DNA of 42,880 bases from Clostridiales bacterium. GTDB taxonomy: Bacteria; Bacillota; Clostridia; Christensenellales; Aristaeellaceae. The stretch's first letter is position 1, and each line of letters begins with the position of its first letter. The notes under the pieces were generated by a model. It made no database searches and was not told the origin of the DNA. It saw nothing but the letters and a program-made list of their open reading frames with translations. The stretch is from NCBI GenBank assembly GCA_012728815.1, contig JAAYEI010000009.1, forward strand, positions 1 to 42,880, in the 5' to 3' direction. The position numbers were made by a program, and so were the translations under genes. Below are positions 32,368 to 42,720 of the stretch, piece after piece.

Positions 32368-33657
32368 ATGGCAAAACAGACCAGGCCCCTTTTAAACGCC
32401 CGGCTGATCCGGGCGGAGGGCACCAGGCTGCTGGACAGCCGGGGAGAGGAGCTGCGCCTGCGGGGCATCAACCTCATCCACAAGGGCAACCGGCTCAAGG
32501 ACGGCAGCGTCAACTTCTACCCCAACTGGCCTGAAAACCTGCAGCAGCGCCTGGCCGGCCTGGGCATGAACGCCCTGCGCCTGGGCGTGCTTTGGGCCGC
32601 CATTGAGCCCAGGCCCGGCCAATATGACGCCCGCTACCTGGATTTCATCCGCCATCAGCTGGACCTGGCGGAAAAAGCCGGGCTGTATGTGCTGCTGGAC
32701 ATGCACCAGGACCTCTATGCCCAGCGCTTCTCCGACGGCGCGCCGGACTGGGCGGTGCTCACCGACGCCCCCTTTGAGGAAACCGCGCTGTGGAGCGACG
32801 CCTACCTGACCTCCCCCGCCGTGCAGGGCAGCTGGGACGCCTTCTGGGACAACCGCCAGGTGCCGCAGACCGGGCTGGGCGTGCAGGACCACTTCACCGC
32901 CACCTGGGGCATGCTGGCCGGCCGCTTTGGCGGCCACCCCGCGCTGCTGGGCTATGACATCCTCAACGAGCCGGCGCCGGGCAGCGACATCCAGCAGATG
33001 TTCGGGCAGGTGCTGATGGCCTTCCACAGCCTGCTGACCCCGCAGGAGCAGTCCGCCTTTGGCCTCATGGAGGCCGGGCCTGAACAGTTGGCCGGCCTCT
33101 TCCTGGACCAGCAGGCCAGGCACCGGATGCTGCAGCTGCTGGATGACCCGGCCCGCTACCGCCAGCTGGGGGAGCTCAGCCAGGAGCCGGTCATCCACTT
33201 TGAGCGGCACACCCTGGAGCCCTTCTATGAGAAAACCGCCGCCGCCATCCGGGCCCGGGACGGGGACACCTTCCTGCTGCGGGGCAACAACTACCTGAGC
33301 AACATCGGCATCCCCTCGGGCATCCGCCCCATCCGGGTGAACGGCAAGCCCGACCCCCGCCAGATCTTCGCCCCCCACGGCTATGACCTGGTGGTGGATA
33401 CCCCGGCCATGGCGGCCCCTTCAGACAGCCGCGCGGCCAGCATCTTCACCCGCCACCGGGAGACCCAGCTGCAGCTCAACCTGCCCGCCGTGGTCACCGA
33501 GTGGGGCGCCTTCGGGGGCTACGCCTCCGCCCTCACCCACGGCCGGTTCCTGCTGGACATGTTTGAGGGCTGGGGCTGGGGCCACACCTACTGGTGCTAC
33601 ACCGACGACTTCTTTGAGGTGCCGGCGACCGGGCTGTTTGGGGACAGGGCCAGGTAG
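32368..33657 (+). CDS. GH5 family glycosidase, endoglycoceramidase-like
   Basis: 429 residues forming a GH5 TIM barrel. Order: RGINLIHKGNR near the N-terminus, LRLGVLWAAIEP, LLDMHQDLYAQ, acid/base E201 in GYDILNEPAPG, YAPHGYD-like FAPHGYDLVVDTP, and nucleophile E378 in VVTEWGAFGG, then WCYTDDFF. The pattern is closest to endoglycoceramidase and related glycosidases acting on glycolipids or aryl-like disaccharides. Unlike secreted relatives there is no signal peptide, so an imported glycoside is the likely substrate. GGAGG precedes the ATG at 32368. It is 128 bases after the ABC-F gene. The next gene, a GPH sugar symporter on the opposite strand, may supply substrate (inference). Confidence 0.85.
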   Translation: MAKQTRPLLNARLIRAEGTRLLDSRGEELRLRGINLIHKGNRLKDGSVNFYPNWPENLQQRLAGLGMNALRLGVLWAAIEPRPGQYDARYLDFIRHQLDLAEKAGLYVLLDMHQDLYAQRFSDGAPDWAVLTDAPFEETALWSDAYLTSPAVQGSWDAFWDNRQVPQTGLGVQDHFTATWGMLAGRFGGHPALLGYDILNEPAPGSDIQQMFGQVLMAFHSLLTPQEQSAFGLMEAGPEQLAGLFLDQQARHRMLQLLDDPARYRQLGELSQEPVIHFERHTLEPFYEKTAAAIRARDGDTFLLRGNNYLSNIGIPSGIRPIRVNGKPDPRQIFAPHGYDLVVDTPAMAAPSDSRAASIFTRHRETQLQLNLPAVVTEWGAFGGYASALTHGRFLLDMFEGWGWGHTYWCYTDDFFEVPATGLFGDRAR

Positions 33658-33796
33658 CGGCGGGCAGGGCGGGGGCGCTGAACGCCTCACGCAGCCCGCC
33701 GGCACCCAGCGCGTGAAGCCGCGCGGCAAAGCCCGCCGGGCCCACAGCGGCATGTCTTTCTATATCTTGATATGTCCTTATGCTTCCCCCTGTTGG

Positions 33797-35221
33797 TCAG
33801 CGTCCCCTGCCGTCCAGGGGACCGCCCCGCCTTCTTTGCTGGCTGTATTCGGACAGCTCCTCCTCCATCCGCCGGTCGATGGGGAAGCGCAGCAAGGGGA
33901 TCAGCCCCAGCAGCAGGAAGGCGATGGGCACCAGGGCCGTGCCCACCCGGATGCCCAGCATGGCCTGCTGGGTCTGGGTGGGCGCCTTGACGTCATAGCC
34001 AAAGGCCTGCAGGATGCCCATGAAGATCATCAGCTGGCTGGACAGCGCCGGTGCCGCGATCAGCGCCAGCAGGGCGCCGATCAGCCCGGGCTTGCGCGTG
34101 CCGGTCAGGCGCTCGTTCTCATCAATCAGGGCGGCCCCCAGGGGCACCCCGCCGGTGCTCATCAGGTATTTGCCGGCCATGATGGGGATGTAGGCCAGCA
34201 GCACCATCAGCCAGCTGCCGGTAAAAAACAGCCACACGTGCCCCAGGGCGTAGGGCAGGCTGCCCCAGAGGATGGCCCGCTTGCCGCCCGCCCGCTTGAT
34301 GAAGCGCGCCATGAAGGGCAGCAGGGCGAACACCACCAGCATGGGCACCACATCCGCCAGGGTGGCCTCCAGCCCCCCGGTTTTGATGACGTGGTCCATC
34401 AGGTACAAAAAGGCGGTGAAATAGACGGCGTTGGGCGCCAGGGCCAGCAGGTTGTAGCCCGCCCAGGTGCGGAAGGTGCGGCTGCGCAGCAGCGGGCGGA
34501 TGTCCGCCCACAGGGTGTTCAGGTTAAGGCTGCCCTCCGGGTTGCCCAGGGCGTAGTATTCCGGCTTGTCCTGCAGGTTGGCCAGCGCCCAGTAATAGAT
34601 GCCGGCGTTGAGCGCCACCACCCCCAGCAAGATCAGCGCGACCTGGGTGAGGTTGCCCTCCCGGTTGCCCACCAGCAGGAAGGTGGGCACCAGGGTGGCC
34701 ACAAAGCTGACGATGTTGGCCACATAGGCCTGGATGACGTTCACGTCCACCCGCTCCTCCTTGCTGGCCGCCGCCACCAGGATGAGGCTGTTGGCCGCCA
34801 CGGAGTAGGCGGTGGAGAAGGTGTCAAAGATGAACAGCTCCACCAGCAGGGCGGTAAAAATCAGCCACTGGGGCCAGGAGGGCTGGGAGAAGAGCATGGC
34901 CACCAGGCACAGGATCATAAAGGGCACGCTGATCCGCATGATGTGCAGGAACTTGCCCCGTTTGGGGTCCACCTTCCGCCGGTCAATCAATACGCCGATG
35001 AGCGGGTCGTTGAGGAAGTTCCAGATGTTGTAAATCAAATAGACCAGGCCCACATACATGGGGGCCAGGCCGATGAGGTCGGTATACAGCTTGATGTATA
35101 CGTTGTGGATGAGCACACCGGATAGCGAGGAGGCGGGGATGGGCAGGGCCAGGAAAAACTTCTCCCGCCCGCTCAGGCGGCCATCCTGCCCGGGCTGCCT
35201 GAACCGCTCAAGCCATTTCAT
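33797..35221 (-). CDS. GPH-family sugar:cation symporter (MelB-like MFS)
   Basis: 474 residues, about 12 membrane segments, of the glycoside-pentoside-hexuronide:cation symporter family. The first helix pair shows LYTDLIGLAPMYVGLVYLIYNIWNFLNDPLIGVLIDR, with the family's conserved N-D-P-x-x-G and cation-site aspartates, followed by the KRGKF loop. The start at 35221 follows GGGGGGAAGG; an in-frame ATG 15 bases earlier lies within that ribosome site. It probably imports a glycoside or pentoside together with Na+ or H+. It follows alaA on the same strand with no clear promoter of its own; a strong hairpin stands between them. Confidence 0.88.
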   Translation of the reverse strand: MKWLERFRQPGQDGRLSGREKFFLALPIPASSLSGVLIHNVYIKLYTDLIGLAPMYVGLVYLIYNIWNFLNDPLIGVLIDRRKVDPKRGKFLHIMRISVPFMILCLVAMLFSQPSWPQWLIFTALLVELFIFDTFSTAYSVAANSLILVAAASKEERVDVNVIQAYVANIVSFVATLVPTFLLVGNREGNLTQVALILLGVVALNAGIYYWALANLQDKPEYYALGNPEGSLNLNTLWADIRPLLRSRTFRTWAGYNLLALAPNAVYFTAFLYLMDHVIKTGGLEATLADVVPMLVVFALLPFMARFIKRAGGKRAILWGSLPYALGHVWLFFTGSWLMVLLAYIPIMAGKYLMSTGGVPLGAALIDENERLTGTRKPGLIGALLALIAAPALSSQLMIFMGILQAFGYDVKAPTQTQQAMLGIRVGTALVPIAFLLLGLIPLLRFPIDRRMEEELSEYSQQRRRGGPLDGRGR

Positions 35222-35284
35222 CGCCCTTCCCCCCATCCTGCCTGCCTTGCACCCGCGCGCGCCCCCCAGGGGCTGGCACAGCCT

Positions 35285-35326
35285 GGCGCAGGCGCAAAAG
35301 CCCGCGGCTTTGCCAGCGCCTGCGCC
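35285..35326. terminator. Nested hairpin between alaA and the symporter gene
   Basis: Outer arms GGCGCAGGCGC/GCGCCTGCGCC (35285-35295 with 35316-35326) are perfect over 11 bp and enclose a second hairpin AAAGCC/GGCTTT. On the minus strand the inner hairpin ends in TTTT and could terminate, while the outer stem would compete with it. It lies 12 bases after the alaA stop. Confidence 0.55.
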
Positions 35327-35338
35327 CGGGCGGTGCCT

Positions 35339-36547
35339 TCAGCCCGCCCGCTTCTCCAAAAACGCCACAAACCTGCCCATGGCTTCCCGCAAGACCCCCG
35401 CCTCCGGCAGCATCACGATGCGCAGGTGGTCGTGGTTGGGCAGGTCAAACCCGCTGCCCGGGATGACCAGGATGCCGGTCTCATGCAGCAGGTCCAGGCA
35501 GAACTGCTGGTCCGTCTCAATGTGGAAGCGCTGCATGTCCAGCTTGGGGAAGAGGTAGAAGGCGGCGGCGTTGGGCACAAAGCTGAGGCCGGGCACGCCG
35601 CGCAGGGTGTCCATGGTGGCCTGGCGCTGCTCGTACAGCCGCCCGCCTGGCAAAATCATCTGCCGGGTGAAGGCCTCATCCGCCATGGCCGCGGGGATGA
35701 CCAGCTGGGTGAGCGCGTTGCCGCACAGGCGCACGGCGGCCAGCTTGCCCAGGGCCTCCGACAGCGGCCTGACCTGCGCCGCGGGCCCGGACAATGCCAT
35801 CCACCCGCAGCGGAAGCCGCAGATGTTGTGGGATTTGGACAGCCCGTTGAGGGTCACCACCGGCACATCCTCAGAGAGGCTGGCGGTGGACACGTGCACC
35901 TGCCCGTCAAACACCAGCCGGTCATAGATCTCATCGGAGATGACCAGCAGCTTGTGCTCCCGGGCCACCTGCAGCAGCTGCTCCAGCACGGCCTTGGGGT
36001 AGAGCGCGCCGGTGGGGTTGTTGGGGTTGATGATCAGCAGCGCGCGGGTGCGCGGCGTGATGCCCTGGCGGATGTCCGCCACATCGGGGTACCAGCCGCT
36101 TTGCTCGTCACAGCGGTAGTAGACAGGCCGCGCGCCCAGCATGCGGGCGGAGTTGCTCCACAGGGTGTAGACGGGGGCGGGCACCAGCAGCTCATCCCCG
36201 GGGTTGAGCAGCGCGCCCAGCAGCATCAGCGCCAGCTCGCTGATGCCGTTGCCAATGAAGATGTCCTCCACCGTGGGCACCGGCACCCCCTTGCCCCGGT
36301 GGTAGTCAAACAGCACCTGGCGGGCGTCCGGCATGCCGCGCAGGTCGCAGTAGGGCACGGCCTCGTCCATGCGCGCGCTGAGGGCCGCCCTGATGCTGGG
36401 CGGCATGGGGAACCCGAAGGTGCCCGGGTTGCCGGTGTTCAGCTTGAGCACCTCAAGCCCCTGCGCCTGCATGCGCAGCGCCTCCTCAAACAGCGGCCCG
36501 CGGATGTCTGAGCGCACCTGCGCCATGCGGTCTGCCAGAAATGCCAT
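35339..36547 (-). CDS. alaA: Alanine aminotransferase (AlaA-type, PLP-dependent)
   Basis: Transfers amino groups between alanine and 2-oxoglutarate; 402 residues, fold-type I. The sequence follows E. coli AlaA closely: SDIRGPLFEEALRMQAQG, VLKLNTGNPGTFGF, INPNNPTGALYP, VISDEIYDRLVFDG, PLP-binding K238 in NGLSKSHNICGFRCGWM, MILPGGRLYEQR and HLRIVMLP near the end. AGGAGG precedes the ATG at 36547; the in-frame extension upstream covers the promoter. Divergent from the MFS-like gene. Confidence 0.92.
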   Translation of the reverse strand: MAFLADRMAQVRSDIRGPLFEEALRMQAQGLEVLKLNTGNPGTFGFPMPPSIRAALSARMDEAVPYCDLRGMPDARQVLFDYHRGKGVPVPTVEDIFIGNGISELALMLLGALLNPGDELLVPAPVYTLWSNSARMLGARPVYYRCDEQSGWYPDVADIRQGITPRTRALLIINPNNPTGALYPKAVLEQLLQVAREHKLLVISDEIYDRLVFDGQVHVSTASLSEDVPVVTLNGLSKSHNICGFRCGWMALSGPAAQVRPLSEALGKLAAVRLCGNALTQLVIPAAMADEAFTRQMILPGGRLYEQRQATMDTLRGVPGLSFVPNAAAFYLFPKLDMQRFHIETDQQFCLDLLHETGILVIPGSGFDLPNHDHLRIVMLPEAGVLREAMGRFVAFLEKRAG

Positions 36548-36597
36548 GATGCATCCTCCTGCCTGTGTGATGTGGTCTGTCGTTTGTGCTTGTGTCC

Positions 36598-36626
36598 ACT
36601 GTATATCCACCACTGCCCGGTGTCAA
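36598..36626 (-). promoter_or_regulatory. alaA promoter
   Basis: Minus strand TTGACA (36626-36621), 17 bases, TACAGT (36603-36598), about 50 bases before the ATG. Confidence 0.75.
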
Positions 36627-36669
36627 CCGGCCCGCGGTATACCGTGCCCTTTTCACTTTGGGGCCCGCG

Positions 36670-36678
36670 TGCTATGAT
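36670..36678 (+). promoter_or_regulatory. Extended -10 promoter of the MFS-like gene
   Basis: TGC then TATGAT, 28 bases before the ATG at 36707. The -35 region is weak. Confidence 0.5.
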
Positions 36679-36706
36679 ACTGCCATCAACAGCAAGGGGA
36701 CAGCGC

Positions 36707-37942
36707 ATGCAAACGGGCAGAATCAACCGGGTGATGCTTCTTTTTTTCGTCATGATTGCGGCGGCCGCCCTGGGCAACGGCCTCAGCGACGGCGTGTACT
36801 CCAACTACTTCAAGGACGCCTTCCAGGTGACCGCGCAGCAGCGCGCGCTGATTGAGATCCCCCGCGAGCTGCCAGGCCTGCTGTGCGCGCTGGTGATCGC
36901 CGCGCTGTCCGGCCTGGGGGACCTGAAGATCAGCCTGATTGCCCAGGTGCTGGCCTGCCTGGGCCTGACCGCCATGGGCCTGCTCAGCCCCACCTTTGGG
37001 GTGATGCTGCTGCTCCTGTTCATCAACTCCCTGGGCATGCACACCTTCATGCCCCTGCAGGACAGCATCGGCATGTCCCTGGCGGAGCCGGGGCAGATGG
37101 GGCGCCGGGTGGGGCAGTACGCCAGCGTCAAGGTGCTGTGCAGCTTTGTGGCCGGGCTGACCGTGTTCTTCGGTTTCCGCCTGGGCTGGTTCTCCTTCAC
37201 CACCCCGGTCATCCTGCTGTTCCTGATTGGCGCGGGCGCCTTTGTGGTGGCCATCGTCGCCGCCCTGCTGCTGGTGCGCACCGAGGGCACCCGGCCCCGG
37301 GCCCGCCAGCGGGTGCGCCTGGTGCTGCGCCGGCAGTACCGCTGGTATTACCTGATGGCCATGCTGCACGGCATTCAGAAGCAGATTGCCTATGTGTTCG
37401 CCGCCTGGGTGCTGGTGGACCTGCTGCTCAAGGGCGCGGACGTGATGAGCCTGCTGATGATCTCCGCCAGCTTTGTCAGCATCTTCTTCATGCGCGCCAT
37501 CGGCCGCTGGATCGACCGGGTGGGCATCGCCCGGATGCTGCGGCTCAACGCCTGGGGCTTTGTGCTCATCTACCTGGCCTATGGCTTTGTGGTCTGGGGC
37601 ATCACCAGCAGCCTGCTGCCCAAGGCCGGCCTGAGCGTGATGATCATCTACGTCCTCTTCGTGCTGGACCGGCTCAACATGCAGATGCATGTGCTCAAGG
37701 CGGTCTACCTGCGCCAGATCGCGCTGGACCCGGGGGAGGTCACCCATGTGCTGTCCACCGGCATCAGCCTGGACCATGTGGTGTCCATCCTGGCGGCGCA
37801 GCTGTCCGGCCTGGTGTGGGCGCTGCTGGGGCCGGAATGGGTCTTCTTCATGGCGGCCTTCTTCTCCCTGGGCAACCTCTACGCCGCGCGCTGGGCGGAC
37901 AAGGGGCTGAAGGCGGCGGCAGCGGAAGGGGCGGCCACATGA
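36707..37942 (+). CDS. MFS-like transporter of unknown substrate
   Basis: 411 residues with about 12 hydrophobic segments and a basic central loop (TEGTRPRARQRVRLVLRRQY), the layout of a major facilitator. No substrate-specific motif is recognised. AAGGGGA precedes the ATG at 36707; the longer frame from 36572 would include the promoter. Its stop overlaps the ATG of the next gene by four bases (ATGA), so transporter and kinase-like protein are made together, suggesting that an imported compound is phosphorylated (inference). Confidence 0.82.
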   Translation: MQTGRINRVMLLFFVMIAAAALGNGLSDGVYSNYFKDAFQVTAQQRALIEIPRELPGLLCALVIAALSGLGDLKISLIAQVLACLGLTAMGLLSPTFGVMLLLLFINSLGMHTFMPLQDSIGMSLAEPGQMGRRVGQYASVKVLCSFVAGLTVFFGFRLGWFSFTTPVILLFLIGAGAFVVAIVAALLLVRTEGTRPRARQRVRLVLRRQYRWYYLMAMLHGIQKQIAYVFAAWVLVDLLLKGADVMSLLMISASFVSIFFMRAIGRWIDRVGIARMLRLNAWGFVLIYLAYGFVVWGITSSLLPKAGLSVMIIYVLFVLDRLNMQMHVLKAVYLRQIALDPGEVTHVLSTGISLDHVVSILAAQLSGLVWALLGPEWVFFMAAFFSLGNLYAARWADKGLKAAAAEGAAT

Positions 37943-39024
37943 CACCGAAGCACCCCATGGACCAGGTGCTGCTGGACCAGGCCGCGCGCTACCCGGCGCT
38001 GGAGGTGGGCGACCTCATCAAAGCGCTGTACCAGGCCACCCTGGGCAGCGGGCATTTTGTGGCGGACGCCCCTGAGGGACGGGCCTTCCTGCGCCAGGAG
38101 CTGCAAGACAGCCAGGGCGCGCGGCGCATGGCAGCGCCGCCGCTGGTGGAGCCCCTGGGCCCGGCGTTTTGCCGGGTGCACCTGGCCCCCATGGCAGAAG
38201 CCGGGCTGGCGCCGGACACCCTCTTCACCCTCTTCGCCCTGTCCGCCCAGGAGGCGGCGGGGGAGATGGCCGCCCTCACCGCCGGCCTGGAGCGGCTGGA
38301 GGCCCTGATCCGCCGGGGCGCCTTCCCCTTTGACCAGGAGGCGGCCCTGGCCCACCTGCGCGACTACCGCGCCCGGGGCTGCCCCCCGGCGCGCCATTCA
38401 GCGGCTTTCCGCGCAGCCCATGCCCCTGCCTACCGGGTCATCCAGGCGGCCTATGCGCTCTTCCTGCCGGTGTTTGCCGGCATCGACCGCCTGCTGGCCA
38501 GGCAGGGCCAGGCCATGGTGGCCATAGAGGGGGGCAGCGCCTCGGGCAAGACCAGCCTGGCCGCGCTGCTGGCGCGGGTGTATGACTGCAATGTCTTTCA
38601 CATGGATGATTTCTTCCTGCAGGCGCACCAGCGCACACCGGAGCGCTATCAGGAGCCCGGCGGCAACGTGGATTATGAGCGCTTTGAGCAGGAGGTGCAA
38701 AAGCCCCTGAGGGAAGGCGGCGCCTTCAGCTACCGCCCCTTTGACTGCCAGACCATGGCCTTCAGGGACTGGGTGCCGGTGACACCCAGGGCCCTGAACA
38801 TCGTGGAGGGGGCCTACAGCCTGCACCCACGGCTGGCGAAGGTCTACGACCTGCGCGTCTTCCTGCAGATTGACAAAATCAGCCAGGCGGCGCGCATCCT
38901 GAAACGCAACGGGCCGGCGCTGCAGCAGCGCTTCCTTGGGGAATGGATCCCGCTGGAGGAGGCCTATTTTGCAGTCACCGGCGCCAAGGCGCGCGCTCAG
39001 GTGGTGGTGGAGGTGGGCGGTTAG
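37939..39024 (+). CDS. Uridine kinase-like P-loop protein with extra N-terminal domain
   Basis: 361 residues in two parts. Residues 1-165 form a helical domain of unknown role, starting LLDQAARYPALEVGDLIKALYQATLGSGHFV. Residues 190-361 are a uridine-kinase/phosphoribulokinase-like NTPase: Walker A GGSASGKTS (198-206), VFHMDDFFLQ (D223, D224), YRPFDC, NIVEGAYSLHP and FLQIDKISQAARILKR. It should phosphorylate a nucleoside or other small hydroxyl compound. The ATG overlaps the stop of the MFS-like gene. It differs from ordinary Udk (about 210 residues) by the N-terminal domain. Confidence 0.82.
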   Translation: MTPKHPMDQVLLDQAARYPALEVGDLIKALYQATLGSGHFVADAPEGRAFLRQELQDSQGARRMAAPPLVEPLGPAFCRVHLAPMAEAGLAPDTLFTLFALSAQEAAGEMAALTAGLERLEALIRRGAFPFDQEAALAHLRDYRARGCPPARHSAAFRAAHAPAYRVIQAAYALFLPVFAGIDRLLARQGQAMVAIEGGSASGKTSLAALLARVYDCNVFHMDDFFLQAHQRTPERYQEPGGNVDYERFEQEVQKPLREGGAFSYRPFDCQTMAFRDWVPVTPRALNIVEGAYSLHPRLAKVYDLRVFLQIDKISQAARILKRNGPALQQRFLGEWIPLEEAYFAVTGAKARAQVVVEVGG

Positions 39025-39056
39025 CTTGCCAGGGCAAGACAGGCGCCCTATTACAG

Positions 39057-39093
39057 GAACCGCCCTGCTGTCTGGCAGGGCGGTTCAGCTTTG
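39057..39093 (+). terminator. Terminator after the kinase-like gene
   Basis: Perfect 12-bp stem (39057-39068 with 39075-39086) followed by AGCTTTG. The T-run is weak, and the stem may also serve the converging gene on the other strand. Confidence 0.65.
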
Positions 39094-39113
39094 CTACGGG
39101 CAGTGAGGCCGCG

Positions 39114-39905
39114 TCACATCCCCTTGTAGAACCGCAGGTTGCTGTTCTCAATCTCCTTCATGGCCGGCATGGGGAAGAACTTCTCCTTCTGGGCGTCCTT
39201 GAACATGAAGCCGTGGCGGATGCGGCGATAGGACTCCTTGGTGAAGGAGGTGTCCAGCGTCAGCCCCTTGAACAGCTTGGATTCCCGGCGCTGCAGGTCC
39301 AGGATGGCGTCGCGCAGCTTGCTGGGGTGCACCCCGTCCAGCGGCGGCGGGCTGAAGGGGTTCTTCTCGAACTCCGCCAGGAAGGCCGGGATGTCCAGGT
39401 TGACCTGGCAGTACATCAGCCGGGGCACGGCGATGATGTTCTTGGGGTCGGTGAACCAGGCGCCAAACTCCCTGAGGCTCATCCGCGCCAGGGTCATCAC
39501 CCGCAGGGGGTCAATCTCGGCGTACACGCGTAGGATGTTGTCCGACTTGATGGGCTGGTACGGCCTGGCCTGCAGCGGGAAGCTGGTGCCGTCGGCGTTG
39601 GCCAGGTAGAGGGTTTCAATGGCGTCGATGTCCACATGCTCCAGCACCCGGTAGCTGGAGATGTACTTGGTGGCCTTGGGCATGCCGTCATCATGGGGCT
39701 TGAAGCCCTCCAGCGCCTCATCAATGCGGAAGTAGGGGTGGCGGTAGTTGATGTCAACCTGGGCGAAAATCAGCTTGCCGGTGTAGTAGGTGGCGGAGCC
39801 ATAGTTGTACTTGGCGCCAAAGTGCTGGGGGCTCAGGTGGCTGAGCACCAGGGCGGAGTTGGGGTAGCAGATCATGTACAGGTGCGGCTGATAGCTTGTT
39901 TGCAT
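39114..39905 (-). CDS. Conserved-looking protein of unknown function, coupled to hppA
   Basis: 263 residues, soluble, no signal peptide or membrane segment. I do not recognise a family. The sequence is well structured: LYMICYPNSALVLSHLSPQH at the start, many aromatic residues (YNYGSATYYTGK), a central beta-rich region, and a charged C-terminal third (DLQRRESKLFKGL, KDAQKEKFFPMP). The ATG at 39905 lies four bases after the hppA stop, and its GGGGG ribosome site overlaps the end of hppA, so expression is tied to the pyrophosphatase. Codon use matches the neighbours, which supports a real gene. A longer in-frame start at 39941 would overlap hppA. Confidence 0.75.
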   Translation of the reverse strand: MQTSYQPHLYMICYPNSALVLSHLSPQHFGAKYNYGSATYYTGKLIFAQVDINYRHPYFRIDEALEGFKPHDDGMPKATKYISSYRVLEHVDIDAIETLYLANADGTSFPLQARPYQPIKSDNILRVYAEIDPLRVMTLARMSLREFGAWFTDPKNIIAVPRLMYCQVNLDIPAFLAEFEKNPFSPPPLDGVHPSKLRDAILDLQRRESKLFKGLTLDTSFTKESYRRIRHGFMFKDAQKEKFFPMPAMKEIENSNLRFYKGM

Positions 39906-39909
39906 TGTT

Positions 39910-41979
<2,070 letters not shown>

Positions 41980-42031
41980 AGTCACCCTCACTTTGATGCC
42001 AGTTCCAACCTGTATGCCACCTGTTTGTGCC

Positions 42032-42060
42032 ATCATACGCCATGGGCCACCCCGGCGCAA
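42032..42060 (-). promoter_or_regulatory. hppA promoter
   Basis: Minus strand TTGCGC (42060-42055), 17 bases, TATGAT (42037-42032), 52 bases before the ATG. Confidence 0.5.
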
Positions 42061-42222
42061 GCCCGGCCAGGCCGTCCATGGGCCTGCACCAAGGTCCTTC
42101 TCCAAAGGCCCCGCACGCCGGGCACGCGGCGCAAAAACCGGCCTGGTGAAGGATGATATACCCATCCATCCTGGTGTTGCCTTGCCGCAGGCCTTTTCCC
42201 CACCGGCGCGCTCACGCGGAAA

Positions 42223-42252
42223 GGGGCGGCCACGCCGTTCGCCGCCCCTGTT
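42223..42252. terminator. Second stem-loop in the gap between tRNA-Asn and hppA
   Basis: GGGGCGGC/GCCGCCCC (42223-42230 with 42241-42248) followed by TGTTTT on the plus strand and TTTCC on the minus strand. The rest of 42061-42314 shows no gene or other signal. Confidence 0.4.
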
Positions 42253-42314
42253 TTGGTCCCAGGGCGAAGGGGTGAAGGCGGCGCCAACAAAAGGCGGGAG
42301 ATGCCGCGAAAAAC

Positions 42315-42350
42315 AAAAAACCCGCTCACCGCTGGGCGCTGGTGAACAGG
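42315..42350 (-). terminator. rRNA operon terminator
   Basis: Ten-pair stem with two G-U pairs (42321-42330 with 42341-42350) followed on the minus strand by six T. It starts four bases after the tRNA-Asn CCA. Confidence 0.85.
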
Positions 42351-42353
42351 TTT

Positions 42354-42428
42354 TGGCTCCCCCGGCGGGACTCGAACCTGCAACAACTCGGTTAACAGCC
42401 GAGTGCTCTGCCATTGAGCTACGGAGGA
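42354..42428 (-). tRNA. tRNA-Asn (GTT)
   Basis: 75 bases with encoded CCA. Acceptor arms TCCTCCG and CGGGGGA pair over seven positions (one G-U); the anticodon loop CTGTTAA gives GTT (42396-42394), closed by CTCGG/CCGAG. The T-loop is TTCGAGT, and its stem has one A-C mismatch. It is the last gene of the rRNA operon. Confidence 0.95.
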
Positions 42429-42433
42429 ATAGG

Positions 42434-42462
42434 GGATTGCGAAGAGCATCTCTTCGCAATCC
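42434..42462. repeat. Hairpin between 5S rRNA and tRNA-Asn
   Basis: Perfect 12-bp stem GGATTGCGAAGA/TCTTCGCAATCC (42434-42445 with 42451-42462) with no T-run, five bases from both flanking RNAs. A processing or punctuation stem is likely. Confidence 0.6.
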
Positions 42463-42466
42463 ATGG

Positions 42467-42583
42467 AGACCGGCGGCGACCTACTCTTCCGGGCCGTTTC
42501 CAGCCAAGTACCATCGGCGCTGAAGGGCTTAACTTCTGTGTTCGGGATGGGTACAGGTGATCCCCTTCGCCATTGCCGCCGGA
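42467..42583 (-). rRNA. rrf: 5S ribosomal RNA
   Basis: About 117 bases. The minus strand carries the conserved loop CCCATCCCGAACACAGAAG and the GATGGTACT segment; the ends GCCGCCGG/CCGGCGGC form the terminal helix. Exact ends are uncertain by a few bases. Confidence 0.93.
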
Positions 42584-42720
42584 AATCTGCTCAAGCTCCG
42601 GGTCCCCCGGATTCCGCCGGGTCTCCCCGGCTCTCTCCCTCGGAACCCGCGCAGCCTGACAACCGCACACATCCATAACGAGCAGGCCACTGCCTTCTTC
42701 TTCCTTTGGTCTCTCCTAAA

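Noticed and set aside
33658-33796. Possible terminator between the GH5 and symporter genes
   Set aside because: Short GC-rich inverted stretches are present but none has a T-run or a stem clearly better than the background.
36883-37938. Long in-frame extension upstream of the kinase-like gene
   Set aside because: It overlaps the MFS-like gene in another frame and translates to low-complexity sequence; the ATG at 37939 with ATGA overlap is the natural start.
41980-42459. Upstream extension of the hppA frame
   Set aside because: It would run through the tRNA-Asn gene, its terminator and the hppA promoter; the ATG at 41979 has a ribosome site and starts the first membrane helix.
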